A stretch of DNA of 64,000 nucleotides from Pseudomonas graminis. GTDB taxonomy: Bacteria; Pseudomonadota; Gammaproteobacteria; Pseudomonadales; Pseudomonadaceae. The notes under the pieces were generated by a model. The model worked only from the letters and a program-made list of their open reading frames with translations, was not told the origin of the DNA and searched no databases. Of the stretch, positions 33,960-42,680 are shown one piece after another (the first letter of the stretch is position 1; the number at the start of each line of letters is the position of its first letter). The position numbers and the translations under genes were made by a program. The stretch lies in contig NZ_SOCR01000004.1 of the NCBI RefSeq assembly GCF_004364335.1, positions 310,001 to 374,000 on the forward strand, written 5' to 3'.

Positions 33960-34123
33960 ACAACGTCACTTTCACGGCGGACTCGATATTAAACACGGCG
34001 GACTGGACGTTAAGTGCACAGGGTTGGGTCGCGCCGAATCCTCTAAGTATGCATTCTGTTCAAACCGAGGGCCTGAACCTGGCCTTCCAACTATTGGCGT
34101 TTGCCGATTTGATTGAGATCTGA
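33947..34123 (+). CDS. Possible small early phage protein (58 aa)
   Basis: ATG at 33947 overlaps the 3' end of the Cro-like gene (13 bp) and is open for 58 codons: MWIVNNVTFTADSILNTADW, ending LLAFADLIEI. Residue composition is balanced, and the overlap is typical of this operon, but there is no homology I recognise. Confidence 0.4.
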   Translation: MWIVNNVTFTADSILNTADWTLSAQGWVAPNPLSMHSVQTEGLNLAFQLLAFADLIEI

Positions 34124-34180
34124 CGAATGAACAAACGCCAATCCCAGTATTTGTTGACCGGCTAAATCGCAGGCAACAAA

Positions 34181-34207
34181 AAGGCCCCCTTTCGGGAGCC
34201 TTCTTTT
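34181..34207 (+). terminator. Intrinsic terminator-like hairpin in the early operon
   Basis: AAGGC-CCC / GGG-GCCTT stem with one internal mismatch and a short TTTC loop, then TCTTTT. A processive antiterminator would be needed for genes beyond it, or a second promoter. Confidence 0.6.
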
Positions 34208-34263
34208 CCACTCCCTGCCAGGGGAGCTTCGTAAATCTTCTTCGTTCTGTGGAGGACGAATCA

Positions 34264-34596
34264 ATGCACCCGAAAAATAGCAAAACGCCAGATGTAACGC
34301 AACTGCCTCTCACGGCTAATTCTGACTTCAGCAACACTCCGATAGACAACCGCGGCCTGATGGTCTTCAGCGTTAACGCCGGCGTTAACAGTGAAGATGC
34401 GCTTCAGACGGCCAAAACCCTGTCGTCCGGCTTGGGGCAGATCTGCGATCACATGCATGACTCGCTGAACATGGGGGAAATGGCTTATTGCGATGGCATG
34501 AAAACCCTGGCTTTCATCGCCGAAGCAGTATCGGCCCTGGTTTGGTCGGTTCAGCGTGGCATGGGCCCGGCAGCAGAAGGGGAGGCCCGTCCATGA
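34264..34596 (+). CDS. DUF3077 family phage protein
   Basis: A 110-aa protein with the DUF3077-type segment FSVNAGVNSEDALQTAKTLS and an amphipathic C-terminal half (MKTLAFIAEAVSALVWSVQ). Common in Pseudomonas prophages and tandemly repeated in genomes; function unknown. GGAGGAC ribosome site. Stop overlaps the next ATG (ATGA). Confidence 0.7.
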   Translation: MHPKNSKTPDVTQLPLTANSDFSNTPIDNRGLMVFSVNAGVNSEDALQTAKTLSSGLGQICDHMHDSLNMGEMAYCDGMKTLAFIAEAVSALVWSVQRGMGPAAEGEARP

Positions 34597-34931
34597 AATC
34601 CCCAATGTGGAATCAATTGCTCGTCGACGTCCCTCGTTGCTATCCATCCGAGTCAAATCCCCGGGCAAGGCTGACGCCAGATCAGGTGGAGGAATTGCAG
34701 GCAGTCGAGAATGCAGCTGAAAACTTCGCCATCACTATTGGCCACGGTCTTGCCGCTGTAGGCGAGCTGCTAGCACACGCCGCATCGCATAACGAACTGA
34801 CTGATGAATTGGTGCTCAGCACGGGTTGGCTGGTGAGCTCGCTTGCTTTGCTCACCATGACGATGTCCGAAACGGGTGCGGCGGCTACTTACAAGCTCGG
34901 GCACATCCCTCACCAGGGGGACGCGAAGTGA
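34593..34931 (+). CDS. Hypothetical phage protein (DUF3077-adjacent, helical)
   Basis: A 112-aa protein, mostly helical: LTPDQVEELQAVENAAENFA, then ELVLSTGWLVSSLALLTMTM. The second half resembles the helical half of its upstream neighbour, suggesting a related origin. Overlaps both neighbours by 4 bp (ATGA and GTGA), so it is translationally coupled. Confidence 0.6.
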   Translation: MKSPMWNQLLVDVPRCYPSESNPRARLTPDQVEELQAVENAAENFAITIGHGLAAVGELLAHAASHNELTDELVLSTGWLVSSLALLTMTMSETGAAATYKLGHIPHQGDAK

Positions 34932-35224
34932 AAAAGCCAATCCCAACGATGCAGCAGCTCGCCGCCGAGGCTGAATTTCAGCTTCAAGCTGCCGCTGATC
35001 AGCTCAACTGGCTGGCCGCGCTGGCAAGCGCGATCCAGCTTGATCACACCCATGGCCAAGGCAAGTACGCCGCACACCTGGCTGCGCTCGCCGGCTATTT
35101 GAGTGATACCGACTTTAGCGGTGTGCACAGCTCAATCGACGAGTTCAACCAGCTCAGCGAATCCGCGCCACAGAACCCGGACATGCCGAATCGTGGCGCG
35201 CACGCCGCCGGAGCACCCCAATGA
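34928..35224 (+). CDS. Hypothetical phage protein (98 aa)
   Basis: GTG start overlapping the previous stop (GTGA). 98 aa, Ala/Leu-rich helical (QQLAAEAEFQLQAAADQLNW, then KYAAHLAALAGYLSD). Not recognised; the operon position suggests an early accessory function. Confidence 0.6.
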   Translation: MKKPIPTMQQLAAEAEFQLQAAADQLNWLAALASAIQLDHTHGQGKYAAHLAALAGYLSDTDFSGVHSSIDEFNQLSESAPQNPDMPNRGAHAAGAPQ

Positions 35225-35667
35225 TTAAAAACTCACCAACGGTCTCCAGCTTGGTAAAGCAGATCGCCGCCATTCTCCGTGCGCATATTGGCGTCGCGGA
35301 GCCTACCGCTGCGGGAGGCGACCTGGTGTCGCTTGTCCGCGCCTACTGGCAAGTCCACGGCCTAATAGATGCGCCCGAGGACGGACCCCGCACACGTCGC
35401 CATCCTCTCAATCGTGCCCAGCAGATCGACCTCGAGCACATTTCTCTAACCCTGTACCGCCAGATCATGGCGCTCACCGGACTGAGCTTTTACCCAAGCT
35501 GGCAACTGTGCGTGTCAGCAGTGCGCATCGATGCAGAAGGTGGCTCGATCACTTCTGAATTCGCGCTGGCTGAGATTGAGCGGCTCAAACAGTACGTAGT
35601 GGGCCTGGGCTTCAAAGAACAGATCGTCACCGAGCGCTGGATGGTTGAGGAGGGGGCGACGGCATGA
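35221..35667 (+). CDS. Hypothetical phage protein (148 aa)
   Basis: 148 aa with a predicted helical N-terminus and a conserved-looking centre (LYRQIMALTGLSFYPSWQLC). Start overlaps the previous stop by 4 bp and its own stop overlaps the antirepressor start. No family recognised. Confidence 0.6.
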   Translation: MIKNSPTVSSLVKQIAAILRAHIGVAEPTAAGGDLVSLVRAYWQVHGLIDAPEDGPRTRRHPLNRAQQIDLEHISLTLYRQIMALTGLSFYPSWQLCVSAVRIDAEGGSITSEFALAEIERLKQYVVGLGFKEQIVTERWMVEEGATA

Positions 35668-36437
35668 GCATCGTCAAATTCAACGGCGCCACCATGACCA
35701 GCGATGACTTGCTGGCGCTCATCAACGAAGCAAGAGCGGAATCGGGCGAGCCTCAGATCCGCCGGAACAAGCTGGCCGAGAAGATAGAGGACGAGCTCGC
35801 CGGCGAGCACTACACAAAAAGGGTAGTGCAAAATTTGAACAGCACCGAGTCAGCGGTGTTCGACCTCACCCGCGATCAATGCATGCTGGTTTCGATGCGT
35901 GAGTCGAAAGCTGTACGGCGCCGAGTCGTCGTCAAGCTGAATGCGCTTGCCAGCCAGGCGGCATTTCCGATCCCGCAGACTCGCGCTGAGGCGATGCGCC
36001 TTGCAGCCGATCTGGAAGAAAAAAACGAGCTGCTCGCGCTGGTGAACCAACAGCAGGCGGCGAAAATTGAAAGTCTTGAAAATTTCTTCATGGCCGGCGA
36101 GACGCCGTTCCAGTTCGTCAAGCGCTTGAACGGCGTCAACTGTTCGCTGATATCGCACGCGCTTATGGAGATGGGCTGGGTGTTCAACGACGCCGACCCG
36201 AAAGGCCGCCCGCATTATCGGGTGTATAGCAGCACGCGCGCCAAGAACTGGCTCAACGAGAAGCCTCGGACCATCCGGGGGGAGGGCGAATCCACGTTCG
36301 TCCGCTACGACCTCGTGCTGCTCCTCAACGGCGCCAAGAAGCTGCATGACCTCTACATGAGTCAGAAACTGCCCATGAAAAAGACCTGGGACGGTCGGTT
36401 TTCCTATATCAAATTCACGCCGGAGACGTCCCTGTGA
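35664..36437 (+). CDS. Phage antirepressor / Rha-like regulatory protein
   Basis: A 257-aa protein. The N-terminal part (about 1-95) is Rha-like: KRVVQNLNSTESAVFDLTRD, then MLVSMRESKAVRRRVVVKLN. A coiled linker (LEEKNELLALVNQQQAAKIE) follows, then a KilA-C/ANT-like C-terminal domain (VKRLNGVNCSLISHALMEMG, VYSSTRAKNWLNEK). Such proteins interfere with repressors or host functions in lambdoid phages. It lies in the early operon between unknown genes. Confidence 0.72.
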   Translation: MSIVKFNGATMTSDDLLALINEARAESGEPQIRRNKLAEKIEDELAGEHYTKRVVQNLNSTESAVFDLTRDQCMLVSMRESKAVRRRVVVKLNALASQAAFPIPQTRAEAMRLAADLEEKNELLALVNQQQAAKIESLENFFMAGETPFQFVKRLNGVNCSLISHALMEMGWVFNDADPKGRPHYRVYSSTRAKNWLNEKPRTIRGEGESTFVRYDLVLLLNGAKKLHDLYMSQKLPMKKTWDGRFSYIKFTPETSL

Positions 36438-36835
36438 TCAAGAAACCCACGCAAAAAGAACTCACGGCGCAGGTCGTCCAGCTGTCCATGGAACATCAGC
36501 TTGCCCATCTGGCCGTGCAGCGCCGCCGCATCGAGCTCAACGACCAGTACCGGGCCTATTTCGCTGTCTATGGCGAACCGGAGCCAAACTTCCGCGGTAT
36601 CCGGTGGGAGGATCCGCGCTATGCCGGGGTGATCAGTCACACCGACGGGGCGTACGAACTTCTTCGGAAGGCGAAACAAAAGCGCTACACCGTAAAGCGT
36701 CGTCTTGACACCGCTGTGCGCAAGCTCATGACCTTGACCGGCGTCTCTCTCGATGTGCCGGCTGAGGCCTGCACCGCTCCGCCGTTGCCCTTGCCAGTGC
36801 GGCGATTCACCTCTGCTGGGGAGACCCTGCAATGA
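36434..36835 (+). CDS. Hypothetical phage protein (133 aa)
   Basis: 133 aa, charged; LAVQRRRIELNDQYRAYFAV and LLRKAKQKRYTVKRRLDTAV suggest helical, nucleic-acid-binding character. Overlaps the antirepressor stop and the next start by 4 bp each. Not recognised. Confidence 0.55.
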   Translation: MIKKPTQKELTAQVVQLSMEHQLAHLAVQRRRIELNDQYRAYFAVYGEPEPNFRGIRWEDPRYAGVISHTDGAYELLRKAKQKRYTVKRRLDTAVRKLMTLTGVSLDVPAEACTAPPLPLPVRRFTSAGETLQ

Positions 36836-37584
36836 GCATGGAGTCGATGGTTAAGGCCATGAAAACCAAGGTGGGCAACCCCTTGCGCAAATTGGTACTG
36901 ATCAAACTGGCGGACAACGCTAACGATCAAGGCGAGTGCTGGCCGTCGTATCAGCACATCGCCGACCAGTGCGAGATCGGCCGCTCCACGGTAAAGCTGC
37001 ACATTCGTGAGCTGGAGAAGGCCGGATACCTGCGCCGGGAGTACCGCCGCAAGGGTGAGCTGAATCAATCCAACCTCTTTCACTTATCACTTGATGGTGG
37101 GGCAGCTAATGCCCTAGGGGGTGGGGCAGGAGATAACCCACCTGGGGCAGGAGATAACCCAGGGGGTGGGGCAGGAGCTGCCCCCAGAACCAGTCACCCT
37201 TCTGAACCAGTCAAGGAACCAAAACCTGTGTGCGAAACCGACCCACAGGAAGGGTTCGCAGTGTTCTGGAAGCTGTATCCACGCAAGGTCCAAAAGGCCA
37301 AGGCAGAGGCCGCATGGGAGAAGCTGGCCGTCACGCCGGAAATGTTCACCGTCATCACCGCGGCGCTGGCGCGCCAAGTGACCAGCATCGACTGGCTGAA
37401 GAGCAATGGTCAGTTCATCCCACACCCGACCAGCTGGCTCAACGGCAAGCGTTGGGAAGACGAACTGCAACCCGCGGCTGTCGCCGCGCCTTCCCGTCAC
37501 AGCGGTTTCGACCAGATCGACTACGAGGAAGGCCTGGAGCGCGACGAGAACGGCAACTTTCGGATCGCGGGGAGCGGCCAATGA
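36832..37584 (+). CDS. Phage replication initiator-like HTH protein (O-like)
   Basis: A 250-aa protein. The N-terminal winged-helix domain (about 15-90: GECWPSYQHIADQCEIGRST, HIRELEKAGYLRREYR) is of the phage O/replication-initiator type. A Gly/Pro/Asn-rich linker (about 90-125) is encoded by the iteron-like repeats at 37096-37188. The C-terminal part (FAVFWKLYPRKVQKAKAEAA) is typical of Pseudomonas phage initiators upstream of DnaC-like loaders. In lambda the origin lies inside gene O; the same layout is likely here. Its stop overlaps the DnaC-like ATG. Confidence 0.75.
   Translation: MSMESMVKAMKTKVGNPLRKLVLIKLADNANDQGECWPSYQHIADQCEIGRSTVKLHIRELEKAGYLRREYRRKGELNQSNLFHLSLDGGAANALGGGAGDNPPGAGDNPGGGAGAAPRTSHPSEPVKEPKPVCETDPQEGFAVFWKLYPRKVQKAKAEAAWEKLAVTPEMFTVITAALARQVTSIDWLKSNGQFIPHPTSWLNGKRWEDELQPAAVAAPSRHSGFDQIDYEEGLERDENGNFRIAGSGQ
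37096..37188 (+). repeat. Iteron-like direct repeats inside the O-like gene, candidate phage origin
   Basis: Four repeats of roughly 21-24 bp, each starting GTGGGGCAG or TGGGGCAG; three continue GAGATAACCCA or the related GAGCTGCCCC. They encode the Gly/Pro/Asn linker of the initiator protein, as lambda iterons encode part of O. Confidence 0.6.
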
Positions 37585-38363
37585 AAATCAAATACACGCT
37601 TGAAACCGCGACTCGGGACTGCCCGGATCACGGCCAATTCACAGATTCGCTGGTCGAGCAGTTCGGCGCTGAGCCGGCTTGGTACGGCTGCCCACGCTGC
37701 CATTTCGACAAACGCCACGCGCAGGAATACGAACCCCGCACGGCTGGCGTGACGTTGCACCGTGACCGTCAGATGAATGAGCGTCTGCTGGACGCCGGGA
37801 TCCCGTTGCGCTTTCAGACCAGCTCGCTGGATACATGGGCTGCGGGCCAAGATCAGGGCAAGCTTCAAGCCTGGAGCACGGCGACCGGTTACATCGACGC
37901 CTTCAGCGAGAACTTCCTCGTAGGTCGCTCGATGATGCTGCTGGGCCAGGTCGGTACCGGGAAGACGCATCTTGCGACCGGCATCCTGCAGCAGATCATC
38001 CGCCACTTCGGCTCGCAGGGTCTTATCGGCCGCTACGCCACCGCTGGCGGCATAATCCGCAGCGTCAAGGACACCTTCGGCTCGCCCAGCAAAACGGAAT
38101 CCCAGGTCTACGCCGATCTGGTCCGGCCGCATCTGCTGGTCATCGATGAGGTGGGCGTTCAGCACGGCACCGACTTCGAGCGCACCGTGCTGTTTGAGGT
38201 CATCAACGGCCGATACGAGCAGCTGCGCCCGACCATCGTGGTGAGCAATCTCGGCATGGCCGACCTGCGCCACTGCCTGGGCGATCGCGCTGTCGATCGT
38301 CTCCGCGACAAGGGCGGGCTGGTAGTGCTGTTCCGCTGGCCGTCCGCGCGGGGTGCCGCATGA
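37581..38363 (+). CDS. DnaC-like helicase loader (AAA+ ATPase)
   Basis: A 260-aa protein. N-terminal Cys pairs (CPDHG and CPRCH, about 14-48) suggest a zinc knuckle; the AAA+ domain has Walker A LLGQVGTGKTHLATGI (near 120), Walker B LLVIDEVGVQ, sensor TIVVSNLG, and an Arg-rich DRLRDKGG. Expected to load the DnaB-type helicase encoded next. ATG at 37581 overlaps the O-like stop; the longer ORF upstream is out of place. Confidence 0.88.
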   Translation: MKIKYTLETATRDCPDHGQFTDSLVEQFGAEPAWYGCPRCHFDKRHAQEYEPRTAGVTLHRDRQMNERLLDAGIPLRFQTSSLDTWAAGQDQGKLQAWSTATGYIDAFSENFLVGRSMMLLGQVGTGKTHLATGILQQIIRHFGSQGLIGRYATAGGIIRSVKDTFGSPSKTESQVYADLVRPHLLVIDEVGVQHGTDFERTVLFEVINGRYEQLRPTIVVSNLGMADLRHCLGDRAVDRLRDKGGLVVLFRWPSARGAA

Positions 38364-39739
38364 GTCGCGAACTGTTCAACGTAGACGCCGAGCACGGGCT
38401 GCTTGGCGCGATATTCGTCGACCCGACGCTCATTGACGAGGTCCGCTCAAAGGTCGAGATCGCGGACTTCCATGAGATCGAGAACGCGGCGCTGTACCGG
38501 GCCATTCTGGATTGCCACGAAGCGGGCGACCCGGTCGATGTGATCATGGTCGGCGAGCATCACCAGTACCTGCCCGACGGCAGCAGCATGTTGGCCTATG
38601 CCGCGACGATCCAGTCGAACGCGCAGGGCACCTCGAGCTGGAAAACTTACGCTCGGGTGATTCGTGAGCGCGCCGTGCTGCGCAAGGTGGTCGAGACTGC
38701 CCACGCGATCAGCCAATCGGCCAACGATGACCTCCCGGTGGCCGAGATCATCGCGCGCGGCCAGCAGGCCATGGCCGATCTGCGTGACCTGGACGACGGC
38801 GAGCCGGATTATCACAAGGTCGGCGGCATCCTGCCGCAGGTGATCGACACCATCGACGCGAAGTTCTCCGGCACGGCGCCGAAGGGTCTTTCGACCGGCA
38901 TACCGGATCTGGACAAGCTGATCCGGGGCCTGCGCCCTGGCAACATGATTGTCGTGGCGGGCCTGCCAGCATCCGGCAAGACGATCCTCGGCGTCCAGAT
39001 CGCCCAATACGCGACTACCCAGCTCGGCGGATCCGGCCTGGTGTACAGCCTGGAAATGACCAAGGAGGAGCTGGTGACACGCAATATCGCCTCGCTGGGT
39101 GGGGTTGACCTGACCCGGCTTGATGAGGGGCACTCGATCAAGGATGAGGACTGGCCACGGATCACCAGCGCGGTGAGCATTCTGAGCAAAGCCCAGTTGT
39201 ACGTCTGCGATCAGCCCGGCATGACCGTCGCGCGCATTCGCTCGATCGCGCGTCAGTGCCAGCGCCACGAAGGGCTGGACGTGATCGTCGTCGACTACAT
39301 CACCCTGATTGCGGGCGAAGGCGGGCAGAACCGCACGCTGGAGGTCGGCAAGATCTCCACGGCGCTGAAGAACCTGGCCAAGGAATTGAAGGTGCCGGTG
39401 ATCGTTCTGGCGCAGCTCAACCGCGGCCCCACCAACCGCCCGGACAAGCGACCGCGCCCGAGCGATATCCGCGACAGCGGGCAGATCGAGCAGGACGCCG
39501 ACGTCGTCATTCTGGTTCATCGAGACACTGACACCGACGAGGGGGCGAATGGCGTCACGGAATTGATCGTCGGCAAGTGCCGACACGGCAAGCCCGGAAC
39601 GTGCCTGGTGCAGGCGCAGGGGCAGTTCGTGCGGTTCGTGCCGTTCGGTGGGAAGCCGCCAAGCGACGAAGAAGTGGCGATGGGCCGGGTATTGAAGTTC
39701 ACCGGCCGCAACCATCGCGGAGGCGCGGACGATGAGTAA
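38360..39739 (+). CDS. Replicative DNA helicase, DnaB family (phage)
   Basis: A 459-aa hexameric helicase. N-terminal domain (about 1-105: NVDAEHGLLGAIFVDPTLID), then a RecA-like motor with Walker A VVAGLPASGKTILG (near 200), Walker B VIVVDYITLI, and motif QLNRGPTNR...RDSGQIEQDADVVILV. It unwinds phage DNA during theta replication with the adjacent loader. Overlaps both neighbours by 4-8 bp. Confidence 0.93.
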   Translation: MSRELFNVDAEHGLLGAIFVDPTLIDEVRSKVEIADFHEIENAALYRAILDCHEAGDPVDVIMVGEHHQYLPDGSSMLAYAATIQSNAQGTSSWKTYARVIRERAVLRKVVETAHAISQSANDDLPVAEIIARGQQAMADLRDLDDGEPDYHKVGGILPQVIDTIDAKFSGTAPKGLSTGIPDLDKLIRGLRPGNMIVVAGLPASGKTILGVQIAQYATTQLGGSGLVYSLEMTKEELVTRNIASLGGVDLTRLDEGHSIKDEDWPRITSAVSILSKAQLYVCDQPGMTVARIRSIARQCQRHEGLDVIVVDYITLIAGEGGQNRTLEVGKISTALKNLAKELKVPVIVLAQLNRGPTNRPDKRPRPSDIRDSGQIEQDADVVILVHRDTDTDEGANGVTELIVGKCRHGKPGTCLVQAQGQFVRFVPFGGKPPSDEEVAMGRVLKFTGRNHRGGADDE

Positions 39740-41081
39740 GCCAGCCAAAACCGTCTGGGTCGGTATTTCCGACGCCGAAATCCGCAAGCAGGCGGCCACC
39801 GGCTTCCGTCAGCTGCGCGATCCTCGTTATCCACAGCTCCGCTTCCGCTACTCGACCGCCGATCGCAGCAAGGGCTCCTGGCACGTCGTGGTCAGCGGTA
39901 AGTGGGGCAAGGCCGGCAGTTATCCCGGCATTAACGCCAAGCTGATGCAGGCCACGTTGCCCGAGATCCTCGCGCGCCGTGCCGTGGACTCGGCGGCGGC
40001 ATCCACCACCACCAGTTGGCGCACCGTCGGTGATGTGCTGACCTGGTACACCGACCGGATGACTCGCGACCGTGGATTGTCGGCCAAGCGCAAGGCCAGT
40101 GCACAGTCGGCGCTGCGCTGTCACCTGGTGCCGCGCCTTCACGAACTAGAGCTGGCCAGCCTCAATCGGTCCTCGGTCGACCGCTTGCTGATGTGGCCCA
40201 TGCAGGAGAAATACGCGCTGTCGTTCGTGCGCTCGGTCTACGGCGTGCTGGCTGCGGCGTTTCGGCAAGCCGCCCGGCTGAAGTTGATCGACATCAGTCC
40301 GATGGCAGACCTGAAGTTCACCGACTTCGTCCGGACGCGGATCAGGCCCAAGGCAGCGCGCCTGCGTGGTGATGATCTGCCTCCGCTCCTACAGACGTTC
40401 GCTGAGCAATTCGACGCTGTGCCGGTGCAGTCCATGTTGCCGCTCATGATGCTCTGTCACGGCACGCGCCTCGGGGAAACCCGGCTGGCGCGCTGGAAGA
40501 ACCTCAACGTCGTGACCCGCCAGTGGTTCATCCCCACCGGCGACACGAAGACCAAGGCCGAGCACACCCTGCCGCTGACCGAACAGGCCTGCGCGCTCCT
40601 ACAGCGATACCGCGCCCGACAGCTTGCAATGGGCTACAGCGGACCGTTCCTGTTTCCCGGCAGCAATGGGTCGGCACTGAGCGCAAGCAAGGCCTGCACG
40701 GTGTTCACCAGCGTGAGCAAAGGCGAATGGTCGAGTCACGACCTGCGCAAGGTCGCGCGCACGGCCTGGGCTGATCTGGGCGTCGATTACATGGTCGGCG
40801 AAATGCTGCTCAACCACGCCATGAAAGACCTAGACGCAACCTACATCCACACCACCGCCGAGGGCATGAAACGCAAGGCGCTGGAGGCATGGCATCAGCA
40901 CCTCGACAGCCATGGATTCGCGCTGCTTCACGGTGGGACATATGCAGGACAGCCAGCGGTGTGTACACGAGTGCAGCCCTTTGAATCAGGGGCTTTCAGA
41001 GCAAACCAGCATCCATCCCAAGGGAGGAGCCATATTGAAAAAGGCGCCGCCCTAGCCCAGCCAGGAGACGGCAATGAGTAG
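39732..41081 (+). CDS. Second tyrosine recombinase, in the replication operon
   Basis: A 449-aa tyrosine recombinase distinct from int. N-terminal arm-type region (about 1-85), SAM-like core-binding domain (about 95-190), and a complete catalytic set: Arg246 (CHGTRLGETRL), Lys near 272-275 (DTKTKAEH), SSHDLRKVARTA (His336, Arg339), NHAM His362, and Tyr371 in ATYIHTT. Overlaps the helicase stop by 8 bp, so it is expressed with replication genes, not from the integration locus. A role in resolving multimers or an intermediate of replication is possible; alternatively it is a relic of another integration module. Confidence 0.88.
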   Translation: MSKPAKTVWVGISDAEIRKQAATGFRQLRDPRYPQLRFRYSTADRSKGSWHVVVSGKWGKAGSYPGINAKLMQATLPEILARRAVDSAAASTTTSWRTVGDVLTWYTDRMTRDRGLSAKRKASAQSALRCHLVPRLHELELASLNRSSVDRLLMWPMQEKYALSFVRSVYGVLAAAFRQAARLKLIDISPMADLKFTDFVRTRIRPKAARLRGDDLPPLLQTFAEQFDAVPVQSMLPLMMLCHGTRLGETRLARWKNLNVVTRQWFIPTGDTKTKAEHTLPLTEQACALLQRYRARQLAMGYSGPFLFPGSNGSALSASKACTVFTSVSKGEWSSHDLRKVARTAWADLGVDYMVGEMLLNHAMKDLDATYIHTTAEGMKRKALEAWHQHLDSHGFALLHGGTYAGQPAVCTRVQPFESGAFRANQHPSQGRSHIEKGAALAQPGDGNE

Positions 41082-41370
41082 AGTTTCAGCGGCACTGCCG
41101 CGCAAAAGCCTCCAGGAGCATGAGCGCAAGTTTCTCAAGGTAGCCGGCACTTACCTAGCTCAGGAGAAGGTAGGAGGGCCCGCTGCACTGGCCGATCTGC
41201 TCGACATGGTCGCGAGTTGGCACTCGCTGCGCACCGATATCGAGTTTGGCGAGTACTGCAAGCGCTGGGTGCTGGAGGGCAATAGCAAGAGCCCGCCCGC
41301 TGACAAGTTGCTGCGAAACCTGTTGGGACTGGATCAACCACCACCACGCCGCATCCGGAGGGCTGCCTGA
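41074..41370 (+). CDS. Hypothetical phage protein (98 aa)
   Basis: 98 aa, basic with a Lys/Arg-rich tail; KSLQEHERKFLKVAGTYLAQ, then LLRNLLGLDQPPPRRIRRA. ATG overlaps the recombinase stop by 8 bp; its stop overlaps the next ATG (TGATG). Not recognised. Confidence 0.6.
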   Translation: MSRVSAALPRKSLQEHERKFLKVAGTYLAQEKVGGPAALADLLDMVASWHSLRTDIEFGEYCKRWVLEGNSKSPPADKLLRNLLGLDQPPPRRIRRAA

Positions 41371-41915
41371 TGACTGTTTACCGCGATGCAGCGCATTGCA
41401 TCAGCCGTGTGATGTCGATCGAGATCCATGACGGCACCAAGAAAGCGTCTTGGCAGCGCATGTACAAGGCGAGTTTTGATGATGAGTTGCCGGGCCAGTC
41501 GATTACCGACGATCTGTCGCCGGAGGAGCGCCTGACCCAAGACTCAATGACGCGCGCCACACTAAAACGCTCGCTGCCCGAGGTTCAGTGGCAGGCATTG
41601 GTGGGCAAGTACTCCATCAACCAGAATGAAGTGAAAGACGCGGCGGCATACCTCACTCCCCGGGTTGTCAGCCCTGCGCACTACCTGTTCAAGACCAAGT
41701 GCGTGATGGCCTGGATCGTCCCGGAGCGGCGCAACGGCCTTCCAGCATCGTTCTACGTGTTGCACAGCTGGGACGCTGACGGCACGCCGGAGCGAACGCT
41801 GCGGCGGTGGCGATCAATCAGCAAGCGCTGGCTCGACGACCAGGTGAGTGCCGCTCACTTGGCTGTCGAGGCGCTGCTGGAGGAGCGCGGTCTGTTGCAT
41901 CAATTGGCCGCTTGA
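41370..41915 (+). CDS. Hypothetical phage protein at the end of the early operon (181 aa)
   Basis: 181 aa; DLSPEERLTQDSMTRATLKR, then LPEVQWQALVGKYSINQNEV and a basic helical end. Position (last gene before a strong terminator and before lysis) is that of a late-gene regulator in lambdoid phages, but no antiterminator family can be recognised, so this is only positional. Confidence 0.55.
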   Translation: MTVYRDAAHCISRVMSIEIHDGTKKASWQRMYKASFDDELPGQSITDDLSPEERLTQDSMTRATLKRSLPEVQWQALVGKYSINQNEVKDAAAYLTPRVVSPAHYLFKTKCVMAWIVPERRNGLPASFYVLHSWDADGTPERTLRRWRSISKRWLDDQVSAAHLAVEALLEERGLLHQLAA

Positions 41916-41986
41916 CTGTGACCGAGTGACCGCGTAGATTTCGAACCTGCGGTTTGGTGCGTTACAGGATGACGGCCAAATACCTG

Positions 41987-42013
41987 AAGCCCGGCCATCA
42001 TGTCGGGCTTTTT
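41987..42013 (+). terminator. Terminator at the end of the early operon
   Basis: AAGCCCG / CGGGCTT stem with a GCCATCATGT loop and a five-T run. Gene-free gap 41916-42075 otherwise. Confidence 0.85.
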
Positions 42014-42075
42014 ATCATCCGGTGTTTGATCAATAATGGTGGTGTAGGGGATCGTTTTGTGACGCAGGGAAATGC

Positions 42076-42276
42076 ATGAATAACAAAACTATCCGATGGA
42101 TCACCAATCTGTTGTTGTGTATAGGCACAGGCTTCATGGTTACAGGCTTGGCGACCTTAGTGATAGGTGGAGCGTTAAGTGCCGATACGATCGTCACCGG
42201 TGCTACCATGGTCGCAGGAAGCTTTTTCGTAATTGTTGCCTCCTACGTGGTAGCCATGATGGAGAGAGAATTATGA
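42076..42276 (+). CDS. Small membrane protein, phage accessory (66 aa)
   Basis: 66 aa with two transmembrane spans (NLLLCIGTGFMVTGLATLVI and TIVTGATMVAGSFFVIVASY). Its stop overlaps the next ATG, so it is coupled to the following gene. Lower GC than neighbours suggests independent acquisition. Function unknown. Confidence 0.65.
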   Translation: MNNKTIRWITNLLLCIGTGFMVTGLATLVIGGALSADTIVTGATMVAGSFFVIVASYVVAMMEREL

Positions 42277-42644
42277 CAATCTTGATTATGTCGGCTTGGG
42301 CGGTTGGTATCTTGCTTCTAATAGCCGTCGCGGTGTACCGCGGTCGCGCCTCGATGCCACGCGCGCCGGAAGCAGCGCCTCGTGATGAGTCGGAAGTAAA
42401 GAGCCAGACGAAAAGAGGCTTCCACGAAGCTAATTCCCTGGTTAACGAGGATATCCGCGCGCTCTTCGCTGAGATGCATGAGCTCAGGTTGCGTAGGGGC
42501 TCCTCGGACGAAGAGCACCTCGATATCTTGATATCACCATCTGTGCTTCGGACAAATATGATATTGATGGAGACACTCAAGAACACCGATCGCAGTGGTC
42601 CTAGGTCAACTAAAAAAGCTGCAACCCAGGCCGGCATCATATAG
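42273..42644 (+). CDS. Membrane-anchored phage accessory protein (123 aa)
   Basis: 123 aa with one N-terminal span (ILIMSAWAVGILLLIAVAVY) and a charged, helical cytoplasmic or periplasmic part (NEDIRALFAEMHELRLRRGS). Paired with the upstream 66-aa membrane protein by a 4-bp overlap. Not recognised; a moron-like two-gene unit ended by its own terminator. Confidence 0.65.
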   Translation: MTILIMSAWAVGILLLIAVAVYRGRASMPRAPEAAPRDESEVKSQTKRGFHEANSLVNEDIRALFAEMHELRLRRGSSDEEHLDILISPSVLRTNMILMETLKNTDRSGPRSTKKAATQAGII

Positions 42645-42680
42645 TTTCGATCTGTACCATCAATGGCCGTTCCAACCTGA

